DNA of 64,000 nucleotides from NCBI RefSeq assembly GCF_041595635.1, contig NZ_JBFHJW010000002.1, positions 94,464 through 158,463 of the forward strand. Direction: 5' to 3'. The notes under the pieces are model-generated. The model did no database searches. It was not told where the DNA came from and saw only the letters and a program-made list of their open reading frames with translations. The stretch is from Labilibaculum sp041595635. GTDB lineage: Bacteria > Bacteroidota > Bacteroidia > Bacteroidales > Marinifilaceae. A program made the translations under genes and the position numbers. Shown here piece by piece: positions 34,282 to 43,944 of this stretch (position 1 is its first letter; each line of letters opens with the position of its first letter).

Positions 34282-36543
34282 ATGTCTAAAAGCCGCATAT
34301 CAGATGCCCTAAGGTATCACTCAGAAGGCCGTCCAGGTAAAGTAGAAGTTATACCCACAAAACCATACAGAACTCAACGCGATTTAGGTCTAGCTTACAG
34401 TCCTGGAGTTGCAGAACCCTGCTTAGAAATTGAAAAGGATGCTGAAAATGCATATAAATACACGGGAAAAGGGAATCTGGTTGCAGTAATTTCAAATGGA
34501 ACAGCAGTTTTAGGTTTGGGTAATATAGGTGCACTTGCAGGTAAACCTGTAATGGAAGGTAAAGGTTTGTTATTTAAAATTTTTGCTGATATCGACGTAT
34601 TCGACATTGAAGTTGATACAAGTAATGTAGATAAATTTATAGAAACAGTAAAAATGATTGCTCCAACCTTTGGAGGAATTAACCTAGAAGACATTAAAGC
34701 TCCTGAATGTTTCGAAATTGAGAAAAGACTAAAAGCAGAATTGGATATCCCGGTTATGCACGATGATCAGCATGGAACTGCTATTATTTCTTCAGCAGGG
34801 TTACTCAATGCTCTTGAAATTAACCATAAAAAAATCGAAGATGTTTCCGTGGTTGTTAACGGAGCTGGAGCTGCTGCCGTATCATGCACCAAACTTTATA
34901 TTGCATTGGGGGTTAAACCCGAAAATGTAGTAATGTGTGACAGTCGTGGTGTAATAAATAGCAAAAGAACTAATCTAACAGAACAAAAAAAACAATTTGT
35001 CACTAAGCGTGATATCACCACACTAAAAGAAGCTTTGGTTGATGCCGATGTATTCTTGGGACTATCGGTAGGTGGAATCGTAGATCAGGAAATGGTGAGA
35101 AGTATGGCCGAACATCCTGTTGTTTTCGCATTGGCAAATCCAAATCCTGAGATTGATTACCATGAAGCTATTGAGGCAAAAGAAGGTGTAATCGTTGCTA
35201 CTGGGCGGTCAGATTATCCTAATCAAATTAACAATGTCTTAGGATTTCCTTACATTTTTAGAGGAGCCTTAGATGTTAGATCAACCGCTATTAACGAGGA
35301 AATGAAAATAGCTTCGGTGCATGCTATCGCAAAACTTGCAAAAGAAGCTGTTCCCGAATCGGTTCATGCAGCTTATAACGAAGCCAATATTGTATTTGGA
35401 CGTAATTATATTATTCCCAAAGCAATGGATCCAAGATTGGTATCAACCGTTGCTGTAGCCGTTGCAAAAGCTGCTGTAGACTCGGGAGTAGCCAGAAAAG
35501 TAATCAGCGATTGGGATGCCTATGCTGAAGAATTAAGACACCGTTTAGGGACAGAAAATGAATTAATCAGAACAATTTTTGATAAAGCAAAATGCAATCC
35601 AAAACGTGTTGTTTTTACCGAAGGAAATAACTTTAATATCCTAAAAGCTGCACAAATCGTTCTTCATGATGGCATTGCAAAACCTATTATATTAGGAAAT
35701 CCAGAGAATATAAAAAGAATTATCAAAGAAAACGATTTAGATCTCGAAGGTGCTGAGATTATAGATATTAGATCTGATTCGGAAGCGGGACGACGAAATC
35801 ACTTTGCCAATGTATTGTGCGAAAAACGTGGACGAAAAGGTTTAACAGATAAAGAAGCTATCGAAAAAATGTTTGACCGAAATTATTTTGGTGCTATGAT
35901 GGTGGAAAATGGCGATGCAGATGCATTTATTTCTGGATATGCGACCCGTTATTTTGAAGCCCTAAAAGTTGCTCGGAAAGTAATTGGTATCGAGGAAGGA
36001 ATGAAAACTTTAGTAGGAATGAATATTATCATGACCAAAAAAGGCCCTCTTTTCTTTGCAGATACTACAGTAAATGCCGAACCAACAGCCGAGTCTTTGG
36101 TTGATACAACGCTTAGTACTGCGCGAGCTTTAAAAAGCTTTAACATCGATCCGGTAATTGCAATGGTTTCTTATTCTAATTTCGGATCTGTAAGAAAAGG
36201 AAGTCCGGTAAGAGTAAACAAAGCGATCACAAAATTGCACGAAAATCATTCTGATTTACTTGTAGATGGTGAGATGCAACTTAATTTTGCATTGGACAAA
36301 AATTTACGCGATTCTACTTTTAACTTTACAAAAATTAAAGGGAAAGATGTGAATACCATTATTTTCCCCAACTTAAGTTCAGGAAATATTGCTTATAAAT
36401 TAATGAAAGATCTGGGTGGATCGGAAAATATTGGCCCTATTTTATTAGGGACAGCCAAATCATTTCATATTATTCCAATGGGATGTTCAGTACGCGAAAT
36501 CATTAATATGACAGCCATTGCTGTTGTTGATGCGCAAGGGTAA
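34282..36543 (+). CDS. maeB: NADP-dependent malic enzyme with C-terminal PTA-like domain
   Basis: 753 residues, the usual length of MaeB. Residues 1-~160 are the malic N-domain (AYSPGVAEPCLEI, GTAVLGLGNIGALAGKPVMEGK, DIEVDT), residues ~160-400 the NAD(P)-binding domain (VVVNGAGAAAVSC, VALANPNPEID-like FALANPNPEI). The last ~320 residues match phosphotransacetylase (RVVFTEG, GYATRYFEAL, VANILIMPNL-like NTIIFPNLSSGNIAYK). It decarboxylates malate to pyruvate for NADPH; the PTA-like part is thought to bind acetyl-CoA as a regulator and is probably not catalytic. Confidence 0.95.
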   Translation: MSKSRISDALRYHSEGRPGKVEVIPTKPYRTQRDLGLAYSPGVAEPCLEIEKDAENAYKYTGKGNLVAVISNGTAVLGLGNIGALAGKPVMEGKGLLFKIFADIDVFDIEVDTSNVDKFIETVKMIAPTFGGINLEDIKAPECFEIEKRLKAELDIPVMHDDQHGTAIISSAGLLNALEINHKKIEDVSVVVNGAGAAAVSCTKLYIALGVKPENVVMCDSRGVINSKRTNLTEQKKQFVTKRDITTLKEALVDADVFLGLSVGGIVDQEMVRSMAEHPVVFALANPNPEIDYHEAIEAKEGVIVATGRSDYPNQINNVLGFPYIFRGALDVRSTAINEEMKIASVHAIAKLAKEAVPESVHAAYNEANIVFGRNYIIPKAMDPRLVSTVAVAVAKAAVDSGVARKVISDWDAYAEELRHRLGTENELIRTIFDKAKCNPKRVVFTEGNNFNILKAAQIVLHDGIAKPIILGNPENIKRIIKENDLDLEGAEIIDIRSDSEAGRRNHFANVLCEKRGRKGLTDKEAIEKMFDRNYFGAMMVENGDADAFISGYATRYFEALKVARKVIGIEEGMKTLVGMNIIMTKKGPLFFADTTVNAEPTAESLVDTTLSTARALKSFNIDPVIAMVSYSNFGSVRKGSPVRVNKAITKLHENHSDLLVDGEMQLNFALDKNLRDSTFNFTKIKGKDVNTIIFPNLSSGNIAYKLMKDLGGSENIGPILLGTAKSFHIIPMGCSVREIINMTAIAVVDAQG

Positions 36544-36568
36544 ATAACCTTAAAACAAATAGATAAGA

Positions 36569-36600
36569 AAAAGGGTGAAATTAAATTTCACCCTTTTCTT
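36569..36600 (+). terminator. Terminator after maeB
   Basis: AAAAGGGTGAAAT (36569-36581) and ATTTCACCCTTTT (36585-36597), 13 bp with a 3-base loop, followed by CTT and a mixed T-tract. Confidence 0.8.
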
Positions 36601-36649
36601 TGGAATTCAATTATTTTATAGATTTTTGTGTGAATTTTTAAAATAAGCT

Positions 36650-37255
36650 ATGACCGTTTTGTATGGGTTGGATTTAGTAGGAACTCTTGTGTTTACAATA
36701 AGTGGAACCTTATCGGCAGCCAACAAAAAACTTGATCTTTTTGGTGCCTATTTCACAGGTTTCATTACCGCTATTGGTGGAGGAACTCTGCGTGATGTAA
36801 TATTAGGTAATTTTCCCGTGGGGTGGATTAGTGATATCAACTATTTAACGGTTATATCCATTGGAGTTGTACTTACTTTTTTGTTTAAAGCATATATTAT
36901 GCAATTAAAAAAAACCCTGTTTTTATTTGATACAATTGGAATAGGAGTATTTACAATTATTGGAATTGAAAAGTCTTTAAGTTTGGGAATTCATCCCTTT
37001 TTATCCATAATAATGGGCCTATTTTCGGCTGTAATGGGAGGAGTTATTCGAGATACACTTTGCAATGACATTCCTTTAATTTTTCGGAAAGAAATTTATG
37101 CGACAGCCTGTTTATTTGGAGGAATTTTATTTATTTTCCTTAATTCTGCAGGTATTAATTCTTCTTTAAATCAATTCATAACCATTAGTTTTATCATCAT
37201 GATTCGAATCATTTGCATACGATTTAAACTTTCGCTTCCTGTATTAAGTCATTAG
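36650..37255 (+). CDS. TRIC-type cation channel protein (YicG/UPF0126)
   Basis: 201 residues with about seven membrane helices in two related halves. The first has GAYFTGFITAIGGGTLRDVILG and the second IIMGLFSAVMGGVIRDTLCND; the repeated GGxxRD is the pore signature of prokaryotic TRIC channels. It is a homotrimeric monovalent-cation channel by family knowledge; its physiological role in bacteria is not established. Confidence 0.9.
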   Translation: MTVLYGLDLVGTLVFTISGTLSAANKKLDLFGAYFTGFITAIGGGTLRDVILGNFPVGWISDINYLTVISIGVVLTFLFKAYIMQLKKTLFLFDTIGIGVFTIIGIEKSLSLGIHPFLSIIMGLFSAVMGGVIRDTLCNDIPLIFRKEIYATACLFGGILFIFLNSAGINSSLNQFITISFIIMIRIICIRFKLSLPVLSH

Positions 37256-37309
37256 CAATAAAATCATACTTTATGCCTTTTTATTTCAGGTAACTAAACG
37301 AGGAATCTA

Positions 37310-37702
37310 TTAGATGGTTAAATCCAAATATTTACCAGCATCTTCACCAAAAGATGAAACTTTACAACCCCGAATTTGATAAGTGCACCTTTCTCCATAT
37401 ATGCCTGAAAAAAGAATTTCATATTCCTGATCTTCTTCGTCTTGCATTAATATTTTATAAATATTATCATATACGCTATCATGTTTTATGCTTTTGGAAC
37501 AGGAGGGGCAATAGATTTTAATAATCTCGTCATCTTCAATGTCAAAATTAGCATGCTTTTTAATTTTATAATCTCCCAGTTGAATACTTAGTAGCAAAAT
37601 TCCTTTATCGCCGTTTGCATTTTTCACAACAACAACAATATTTTTCCCCACATTTAGATAGCTTCTGCAATTCGGACACAAAAAATTTGCCTTCATAATC
37701 AT
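37310..37702 (-). CDS. Zinc-ribbon-like protein of unknown function
   Basis: 130 residues, or 128 from a second ATG at 37696. Two CxxC knuckles, FLCPNC (about residue 9) and IYCPSC (about 67), would clamp one zinc, with an acidic strand-rich part between. There is no signal peptide. I do not recognise the family. It is convergent with the TRIC gene, and the next gene is a plus-strand membrane protein. Confidence 0.6.
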   Translation of the reverse strand: MIMKANFLCPNCRSYLNVGKNIVVVVKNANGDKGILLLSIQLGDYKIKKHANFDIEDDEIIKIYCPSCSKSIKHDSVYDNIYKILMQDEEDQEYEILFSGIYGERCTYQIRGCKVSSFGEDAGKYLDLTI

Positions 37703-37922
37703 TCATTTACTTAAATAATTTCCATACTAGAATATAAGACATTACACAACGAATGTCAACTTAAACAGCCTAATAATCAAATTGATAATGCAATTGGAAT
37801 AAAATCACAAAAACTTTTTTTGATTTTATTCCAATTCGGTAATTTTCAATTGAATATTAATTCATTTATATTTGATAGAGACCTATTTATAGATCTGATA
37901 ACCTTTAAAAATATAAGTTGAA

Positions 37923-38297
37923 TTGAAACTAATCATAACCATACTTCGCTGGATAGCACGTTTTTTAGGAATTTTTTTATTCCTATTTTTTATTTGGTTT
38001 GCAATTGAAATTGGATCGCCTAACATACATTCGATGACAATACAAGAAATTAAGTTATTTGTAGCCAATATCATCATGCTTTTGGGTTTAATTGTTGTTT
38101 GGAGATTTGAATTTATTGGAAGTTTTTTTTTAATAATTGGATATATATTCTTTGCCATATCAAATTATTCATTTTGGAATGGCCCCGTATTTCCTACTTT
38201 CTTATTTTTAGGAATTCTGCATCTATTATGCTGGTCTTTAAGTGTTTTTGCTCAAAATACAGCTCGTAAGTTTTCATTTCTCATGTTTCTAAAATAA
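37923..38297 (+). CDS. Four-helix membrane protein, probable TTG start
   Basis: 124 residues with hydrophobic segments FLGIFLFLFFIWFAIEI, LFVANIIMLLGLIVVW, FIGSFFLIIGYIFFAI and FPTFLFLGILHLLCWSL. The frame opens at TTG 37923; the next ATG is inside the first loop, which would lose a helix, so TTG looks like the start. A -7 element TATATTTG (37867-37874) lies about 50 bases upstream. No family recognised. Confidence 0.5.
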   Translation: MKLIITILRWIARFLGIFLFLFFIWFAIEIGSPNIHSMTIQEIKLFVANIIMLLGLIVVWRFEFIGSFFLIIGYIFFAISNYSFWNGPVFPTFLFLGILHLLCWSLSVFAQNTARKFSFLMFLK

Positions 38298-38391
38298 TTC
38301 CATCAGAACATTTCTTCAAAAACACATCATAAAATGTATTTTTTATTAAATTTGACTTTACAACAATCATAACAAATATAAATTTCTATAC

Positions 38392-39558
38392 ATGCTGAAT
38401 ATTGCACTTTTTGGCCCTCCTGGAGCCGGTAAAGGAACACAATCAAAAATGCTTGTGGAAAAATACAATCTTGCTTATATATCAACAGGAGATATATTAA
38501 GAAGTGAAATTGCAGAAGGAACAGATTTAGGTCTACAAGCAAAAGATATCATTAAAAAAGGAGGACTAGTTCCTGATGAAATTATTGTCCAAATTATTGA
38601 AGAGCGCATTCAAACCAATAAAGAGGTGAATGGTTTCCTTTTTGATGGATTCCCTCGAACAACTGTGCAAGCATATATTCTAGAAGGTTTACTACTGAAA
38701 ATGAATACAAAACTTGACTGTATGTTAAGTTTAAATGTGCCTTCCGATCAGTTACGAAGTCGTTTACTAGATCGTGCAAAAAAAGAGAATAGAGCTGATG
38801 ACACCGAAGAAGTTATTACTGTTCGATTGCAAGAATACGATACTAAAACAGCTCCTGTTGCTAATTTCTATAAGGAAAAAGATATTTATCATGGTATTGA
38901 TGGTTTGGGGGGAATTGATCAAATTTTTGATCGATTAACATCTATTATCGATCACACACTTCAAAAATCTTGGATTAATCTTGTATTATTAGGACCTCCA
39001 GGTTCAGGAAAAGGTACACAGGGGCGTAAATTAGCTGAACAATTCAATTTAGAATACATTTCAACAGGACATTTGATGCGTCAGGAAATCAAAAAAGACA
39101 CTGAAATGGGTAAAAATGCTAAAACCTATATTGAAAAAGGTGATATTGTACCCGATGAAATTGCCATTCGTTTGATTGAGAGACAGATTCGAAAACATCC
39201 AGATGCAAATGGATTTATCTTTAAAGGATTTCCCCGAACCATAGTTCAAGCATACATTTTAGATGGGCTTTTGAGAAAATTAGGTTCAACAGTTACTTCA
39301 TCAATCAATCTCGATGTATCTACTCTTGAATCTATAAAACGTTTATCAAACAGAGGAAAAACTCGTGGTAAACGACTCTATGACAATACTGAAATAATTA
39401 TACACCGCCTAGAACAATTTGAAAAAAGGAGTATTAATGTAACTAATTATTATTCCAAACAAAATAAATTCGAAATTGTTAACGGTGCCGGGAGCAAAGA
39501 AGAAGTATTGCAGAGATTAAGCGAAGTGGTCAATAAATCATTCAAAAAAATTAGATAA
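38392..39558 (+). CDS. adk: Tandem double adenylate kinase, second half pseudocatalytic
   Basis: 388 residues holding two adenylate kinase domains. Domain 1 (1-190) is complete: GPPGAGKGTQ P-loop, STGDILR with D34, LVPDEI, FLFDGFPRT with D85 and R89, RADDTEEVITVRL lid, a short-lid form. Domain 2 (194-388) keeps the P-loop (GPPGSGKGTQ) and GFPRT Arg (R282), but the two Mg-organising aspartates are gone: STGH (H227) and FIFKGFPRT (K278); the lid reads RLYDNTE. So domain 1 should interconvert ATP, AMP and ADP, and domain 2 probably binds but does not turn over nucleotide. A -7 box TAAATTTG sits at 38347-38354. Confidence 0.92.
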   Translation: MLNIALFGPPGAGKGTQSKMLVEKYNLAYISTGDILRSEIAEGTDLGLQAKDIIKKGGLVPDEIIVQIIEERIQTNKEVNGFLFDGFPRTTVQAYILEGLLLKMNTKLDCMLSLNVPSDQLRSRLLDRAKKENRADDTEEVITVRLQEYDTKTAPVANFYKEKDIYHGIDGLGGIDQIFDRLTSIIDHTLQKSWINLVLLGPPGSGKGTQGRKLAEQFNLEYISTGHLMRQEIKKDTEMGKNAKTYIEKGDIVPDEIAIRLIERQIRKHPDANGFIFKGFPRTIVQAYILDGLLRKLGSTVTSSINLDVSTLESIKRLSNRGKTRGKRLYDNTEIIIHRLEQFEKRSINVTNYYSKQNKFEIVNGAGSKEEVLQRLSEVVNKSFKKIR

Positions 39559-39566
39559 TTGGATCG

Positions 39567-39604
39567 AAAACAGTTTTAAAGTTCTATTTAAGGCTGTTTT
39601 TCCC
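39567..39604 (+). terminator. Terminator after the double adenylate kinase gene
   Basis: AAAACAGTTTTAAA (39567-39580) and TTTAAGGCTGTTTT (39587-39600) form a 14-pair stem with two G-U pairs and a six-base loop, followed by TCCCTTTT. Confidence 0.6.
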
Positions 39605-39731
39605 TTTTCCAGCTCTTATATTTAAATATAATACTTCTTGATATATGTAGATAAATTTATTTTATTGAAAAACATCAGGTAAATCATTACAATTTTACTA
39701 AGATTGTAGACTGCTAAAGAGAGAAGAGACG

Positions 39732-40835
39732 ATGTATTTGGAGAATCCTGAGATAAAAGATATTTTAAATTCCATAGAAAACCAGAAGTTTTCTATGGAG
39801 TTTTTTGCGTTGATACTTATCGGTGAAGATGCACAAATATCTCTTAAAGAACTTATTACCTTGCTAAATCGAAAAAATATAAATTTTGCAGGTGGTGTTT
39901 TTCCTAAAATTATCAGTAGAAATAAAACATCCATGAATGGAGTTATTATTAAGATAATTCCGAAGCACACCATATCGATTTATTTTGATTCGCCAGGAAC
40001 TTTCACCAGACAAATTTTCGACTTTAGAGATACAAAATTTTCTACAGCTTATATTTTAACATCTGGCATATCGTCGAATAACTCCGATGACATTCGTTTA
40101 CTCTATACTTATTTAGGGAACGATGTTAAATTTTTAGGTGGTGGAGCAGGAAGAAATTCGGGCAATAAAGAGGAAATTTTGTTTAGTAATGATGGTGTCT
40201 TTCAATCGGGAACTATGATTATTCTTACAAAAACTAAAATTACCAGTGAATCGGTACATAGCTGGAAAAAACTGTTTGGTCCTTTTATAGCCACAAAAAC
40301 AGACAAAAATCTTATTTATGAAATTAATTGGGAAAATGCTTTTATAGTCTATCAACGTTTCATGAAAGAAATTTTAGATCTTGATATAGATCCTCAAAAT
40401 TTTGATCAGTACTCCTTGTATTATCCATTTGGTATTTATAAAGAAAGTAAGAATCACATCATACGAGATCTAATTAGAGTCTCTAAAGAAGGCTATTTAC
40501 AATGTGCAGCCAATGTTGACCAAAATTCCTTAATTGATCTTATGACCATGGAGAGGCAGGATTTAAAATCTATTCCTAGAAAATTAATAAGTGAAAGTAT
40601 TGAAAAAAATGTAAAAGTATCTGATGCATTAATTTTTAACTGTATCTCAAGAGAAAGGCATCTGGATACAGATTTTTGTATTGAATTAGGTCAAATATCT
40701 GATGAATTCAAAAATCATAACATCCAGCTCGATTTAGAAGGAGTCCTTTCAATTGGGGAAATTCATTCCAACGGGGAAGGTTATCCAGAAATATTAAATA
40801 AATCTGTCGTACTAGGTTTTTCATACTTCGATTAA
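39732..40835 (+). CDS. FIST-domain sensory protein
   Basis: 367 residues. FIST_N covers about residues 20-190 (FAGGVFPKI, STAYILTSG, FLGGGAGRNSGNKEE, LFSNDGVFQSGTMIIL) and FIST_C about 200-360 (FIVYQRFMKEIL, YPFGIYKE, CISRERHL, EGVLSIGEIHSNG). FIST proteins are soluble sensors often paired with kinases; ligands are thought to be small molecules such as amino acids. The gene ends 1 base before a hybrid histidine kinase, which is the probable partner. Confidence 0.88.
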   Translation: MYLENPEIKDILNSIENQKFSMEFFALILIGEDAQISLKELITLLNRKNINFAGGVFPKIISRNKTSMNGVIIKIIPKHTISIYFDSPGTFTRQIFDFRDTKFSTAYILTSGISSNNSDDIRLLYTYLGNDVKFLGGGAGRNSGNKEEILFSNDGVFQSGTMIILTKTKITSESVHSWKKLFGPFIATKTDKNLIYEINWENAFIVYQRFMKEILDLDIDPQNFDQYSLYYPFGIYKESKNHIIRDLIRVSKEGYLQCAANVDQNSLIDLMTMERQDLKSIPRKLISESIEKNVKVSDALIFNCISRERHLDTDFCIELGQISDEFKNHNIQLDLEGVLSIGEIHSNGEGYPEILNKSVVLGFSYFD

Positions 40836-40836
40836 A

Positions 40837-42555
40837 ATGTATACTCAAAACTTACTAAAAGACATCTCGTTTTTATACGAATTATCCTTATCCATCGGAC
40901 AATCATTGGATAAGAAAGAAAACTGCAAGGAGTTTCTGCATTCTTTAATGTCATTTAAAAATATTGAGTTTGGTGCAGTTTGGGTTCAAAATAGAGCTAT
41001 TCCTTCGAATAAAAATCAGGAGGGATTAGGCTTAATTTATTCTCATCCAATTGTTAAACTCCAAAAAACTACTATAAGTAACCCTAATTTTATAGAAGAA
41101 TACTTTGGAGGAAAAAACACATCATTTTCATGCATATTAACTGAAAAAATTAGTGAAGAAATCGGCTTAAAAGCAGAGAAGGGGGGAGTGATCACTTTTT
41201 TTCTACTAGAAGATATCGGGTTACTTGCACTTTACTCATCGTTTAAAAAACAAATTTGGACCAATATTGATCAAACAAAATTGAAAAATGTGATGTCTAA
41301 ATTTTCAGTTTCATTGAAAGCATGCATTTCTCATGAAACATCAGTAGAAGACTTAATTACCATTAAGGAAACAAAAAATCAACTCGAAAAAGCGAAGAAA
41401 GTAGCTGGTGAATCAGAACTTTTAAAATCAGCTTTTCTTTCGAATATAAGTCACGAAATAAGAACACCAATAAATGCAATTGTTGGATTTTCTAACTTAC
41501 TATCAGATAGTGACATATCTATTACAGAAAGAAAAAACTTCATTAATAATATATCCAATAATAGCCAAAAACTTTTAAAACTTATCAATAACTTAATTGA
41601 TCTTTCTAAAATGGAAACAAATCAATTGAGTATTCAGAAAGACACTTTTGTTATAAACCCAATTATCACAGATATATTTAAAATTCACAAAGCTAATGCT
41701 AATAAAGCAGATCTTGATTTTAGGTTAACATTACCAGATAATAGTGATACTTTCAAAATTTATTCCGATAAAAACAAAATCATACAAATACTTAACAATC
41801 TGATTGATAACGCTATAAAGTTTACATCAAAAGGAACAATTGAAATTGGGTATTTTATCGAAAATCAAACAACTGCAATATTTTACATAAAGGATACTGG
41901 TGTTGGAATTTCACCAGAAAAAGAAGATAGTGTATTTGATCTTTTTATACAAGGAGAAAGTAGTTCAACAAGGAAATTTGAAGGTTCAGGTATTGGCTTA
42001 ACACTGTGCAAAAAAATCGTGGAACTTTTAGACGGCGAAATCTGGTTTGATACCAAAGAAAATATTGGTTCAAATTTCTATTTTAAAGTACATAACACAG
42101 GACAATCAAATCTAAAATTACTAAGAGATACGAGTAATAGAAATGAATATAAAATTCGAATTGATGGTTCTGGAATTGAATCCATTGATTATTGCGGCCG
42201 TACTATTTTAATTGCTGAAGATGTTAAGTCTAATTTCAATTACCTTAATGCGATTATTGAATTAACTCATGCAAATGTAATTTGGGCTAGAAATGGCAAA
42301 GATGCTATAGATATTTGTAAAAAAAATGACCCAAAAATCGACTTAGTTCTGATGGATATGAAAATGCCTGTAGTTGGTGGTTTAGATGCTATTATACAGA
42401 TTAAATCTTACAACAAGACACTTCCAGTTATTGTACAGACTGCTTTTACTTTGAACAATGAAAAAGAGGAATGCTTTAATGTTGGGGCTGATGAATTCAT
42501 AACAAAACCTATTGATCCTCATAAATTAATTGAAATCTTACAAAAGTTCTTATAG
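40837..42555 (+). CDS. Soluble hybrid histidine kinase with receiver domain
   Basis: 572 residues, no membrane segment. Residues 1-165 form a GAF-like sensory domain, followed by a short coiled coil, HisKA with LSNISHEIRTPIN (phospho-His206), HATPase_c (NNLIDNAIKF, DTGVGISPE, GSGIGLTLCKKIVE), and a REC domain from about 455 with IAEDVKSN and phospho-Asp507 in LVLMDMKMP. There is no HPt or output domain, so the phosphoryl group must pass to an unlinked partner. It is co-transcribed with FIST, which probably feeds the signal. Confidence 0.92.
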   Translation: MYTQNLLKDISFLYELSLSIGQSLDKKENCKEFLHSLMSFKNIEFGAVWVQNRAIPSNKNQEGLGLIYSHPIVKLQKTTISNPNFIEEYFGGKNTSFSCILTEKISEEIGLKAEKGGVITFFLLEDIGLLALYSSFKKQIWTNIDQTKLKNVMSKFSVSLKACISHETSVEDLITIKETKNQLEKAKKVAGESELLKSAFLSNISHEIRTPINAIVGFSNLLSDSDISITERKNFINNISNNSQKLLKLINNLIDLSKMETNQLSIQKDTFVINPIITDIFKIHKANANKADLDFRLTLPDNSDTFKIYSDKNKIIQILNNLIDNAIKFTSKGTIEIGYFIENQTTAIFYIKDTGVGISPEKEDSVFDLFIQGESSSTRKFEGSGIGLTLCKKIVELLDGEIWFDTKENIGSNFYFKVHNTGQSNLKLLRDTSNRNEYKIRIDGSGIESIDYCGRTILIAEDVKSNFNYLNAIIELTHANVIWARNGKDAIDICKKNDPKIDLVLMDMKMPVVGGLDAIIQIKSYNKTLPVIVQTAFTLNNEKEECFNVGADEFITKPIDPHKLIEILQKFL

Positions 42556-42639
42556 TTGATTGGATCTTTACCAGATAAAGAATGTTTTCTTCGATTACAA
42601 TTTGTCCTATAATCAACATTACGTTAAATAGGATATGTT

Positions 42640-42673
42640 AAAATAAAAGGAAGCCTTAACTTCCTTTTATTTT
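42640..42673. terminator. Bidirectional terminator between the kinase and the TPR gene
   Basis: AAAATAAAAGGAAG (42640-42653) and CTTCCTTTTATTTT (42660-42673) form a perfect 14-bp stem with a CCTTAA loop. It serves both the plus-strand kinase and the minus-strand TPR gene, which converge here. Confidence 0.8.
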
Positions 42674-42678
42674 ATTTG

Positions 42679-43848
42679 TTATTCCATTCCGTCTAACTTC
42701 GCTTTTAACGATTCGTATTTTTGAAGATAAACCTCATTCTCATTTCTAAGTTTGAAATATAATTCTTTCAATGTGATCATTGAATTTTTCTCCTCTGGTT
42801 GAATTTCAAGAACTTTCTCGAAATATGGAATTACTTTTTCGTACATAGCATACACATCCTTAATTGCTTCATTGTACTTCTTAGCATCCATTATTTCATT
42901 AGCTACTTTATGCTTTTGAATAGCTTGGTTAAGTTTAAGCAGTCCTAAACTATATTGAGATGCATAATCTTTAGAATCAATGCTTAAAGCTTTATTATAC
43001 ATTTCTTCAGCTTTTGCATATTCTTCAGTTTTCTCATACAAAGTTCCTTTCGCACGGTAAAAGGAACCATTTTCAGGATCTATCTCAATTGCTTTATCTA
43101 GATAATCAGCAGCTTTTTGAGGTTCTCCACCTAACATGTAGTAATTAATTAATTCTACCAACATCCAAGAGTCATTTGGATATAGCTCAAATCCTTTGTG
43201 TAGATATTTTACTGCTTCTTCTTTATTTCCAGCATCACTTAATACTTTCGATAAATTTGCATAAGTTTTTGCTCCTCCATAATTATATTGAATGGCTTGG
43301 GTATAATATTTAGCAGCTTTTTCCAAATCATCAGATTTTTGAGCTGTCATACCTGCGTTAAAGATAACTGCAGTATCAATTGTAGCAGTTTCTTTAAACA
43401 TATCCATTGCTTCAATTTCTAAAACTTTCTCAAAAGCGGCTAAAGCAGCAGTATAATCACCATTGTTATAGTATGTTACCGCTTGGTTTGTGTAATCAGG
43501 AATCATGTTAGTCATCTGAGCTTTTACAGGCTTAAGCATTTTTCCTTTTTCATCTAATTCAAGAGCTTTCATATAAGCTTCGTAAGCCACATCAAGTGGT
43601 TTTTCAGCTAATTTTTGATAAGCAGGAAGTGGACTTTCAAAAATCCCTTGATATACTTTTCCTTTTACAAGATATGCCTTAGCATATGACACACATTTTT
43701 CGTCTTGAATTCCTTCATCAATAGCTTCTTTCGCTTTATCTAACTTACCAGAAGTTAAATAATTTTGTGCTCCAGTAACTTTGCTTTTTTGAGCGCTTAC
43801 ACTTGCAACACACATAAGCATAACTAGAATGAATGATAATTTTCTCAT
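42679..43848 (-). CDS. Exported TPR-repeat protein
   Basis: 389 residues from the ATG at 43848; an upstream TTG is less likely. Signal peptide MRKLSFILVMLMCVASVSAQ. At least seven TPR units follow (AALAAFEKVLEIEAMD, EKAAKYYTQAIQYNYG, EEAVKYLHKGFELYPND, QKAADYLDKAIEIDPEN, AKAEEMYNKALSIDSKD). A periplasmic scaffold is likely. It lies 96 bases downstream of gyrA on the same strand and may be co-transcribed with it. Confidence 0.85.
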   Translation of the reverse strand: MRKLSFILVMLMCVASVSAQKSKVTGAQNYLTSGKLDKAKEAIDEGIQDEKCVSYAKAYLVKGKVYQGIFESPLPAYQKLAEKPLDVAYEAYMKALELDEKGKMLKPVKAQMTNMIPDYTNQAVTYYNNGDYTAALAAFEKVLEIEAMDMFKETATIDTAVIFNAGMTAQKSDDLEKAAKYYTQAIQYNYGGAKTYANLSKVLSDAGNKEEAVKYLHKGFELYPNDSWMLVELINYYMLGGEPQKAADYLDKAIEIDPENGSFYRAKGTLYEKTEEYAKAEEMYNKALSIDSKDYASQYSLGLLKLNQAIQKHKVANEIMDAKKYNEAIKDVYAMYEKVIPYFEKVLEIQPEEKNSMITLKELYFKLRNENEVYLQKYESLKAKLDGME

Positions 43849-43944
43849 AATCAATGTTTAGTTTTTATTACAATCTTGAACAAAAATAGATCTTTATTTT
43901 TTAACTAATCTCAAGATTGATTTCTTTATAATTAGTCTAAATAT

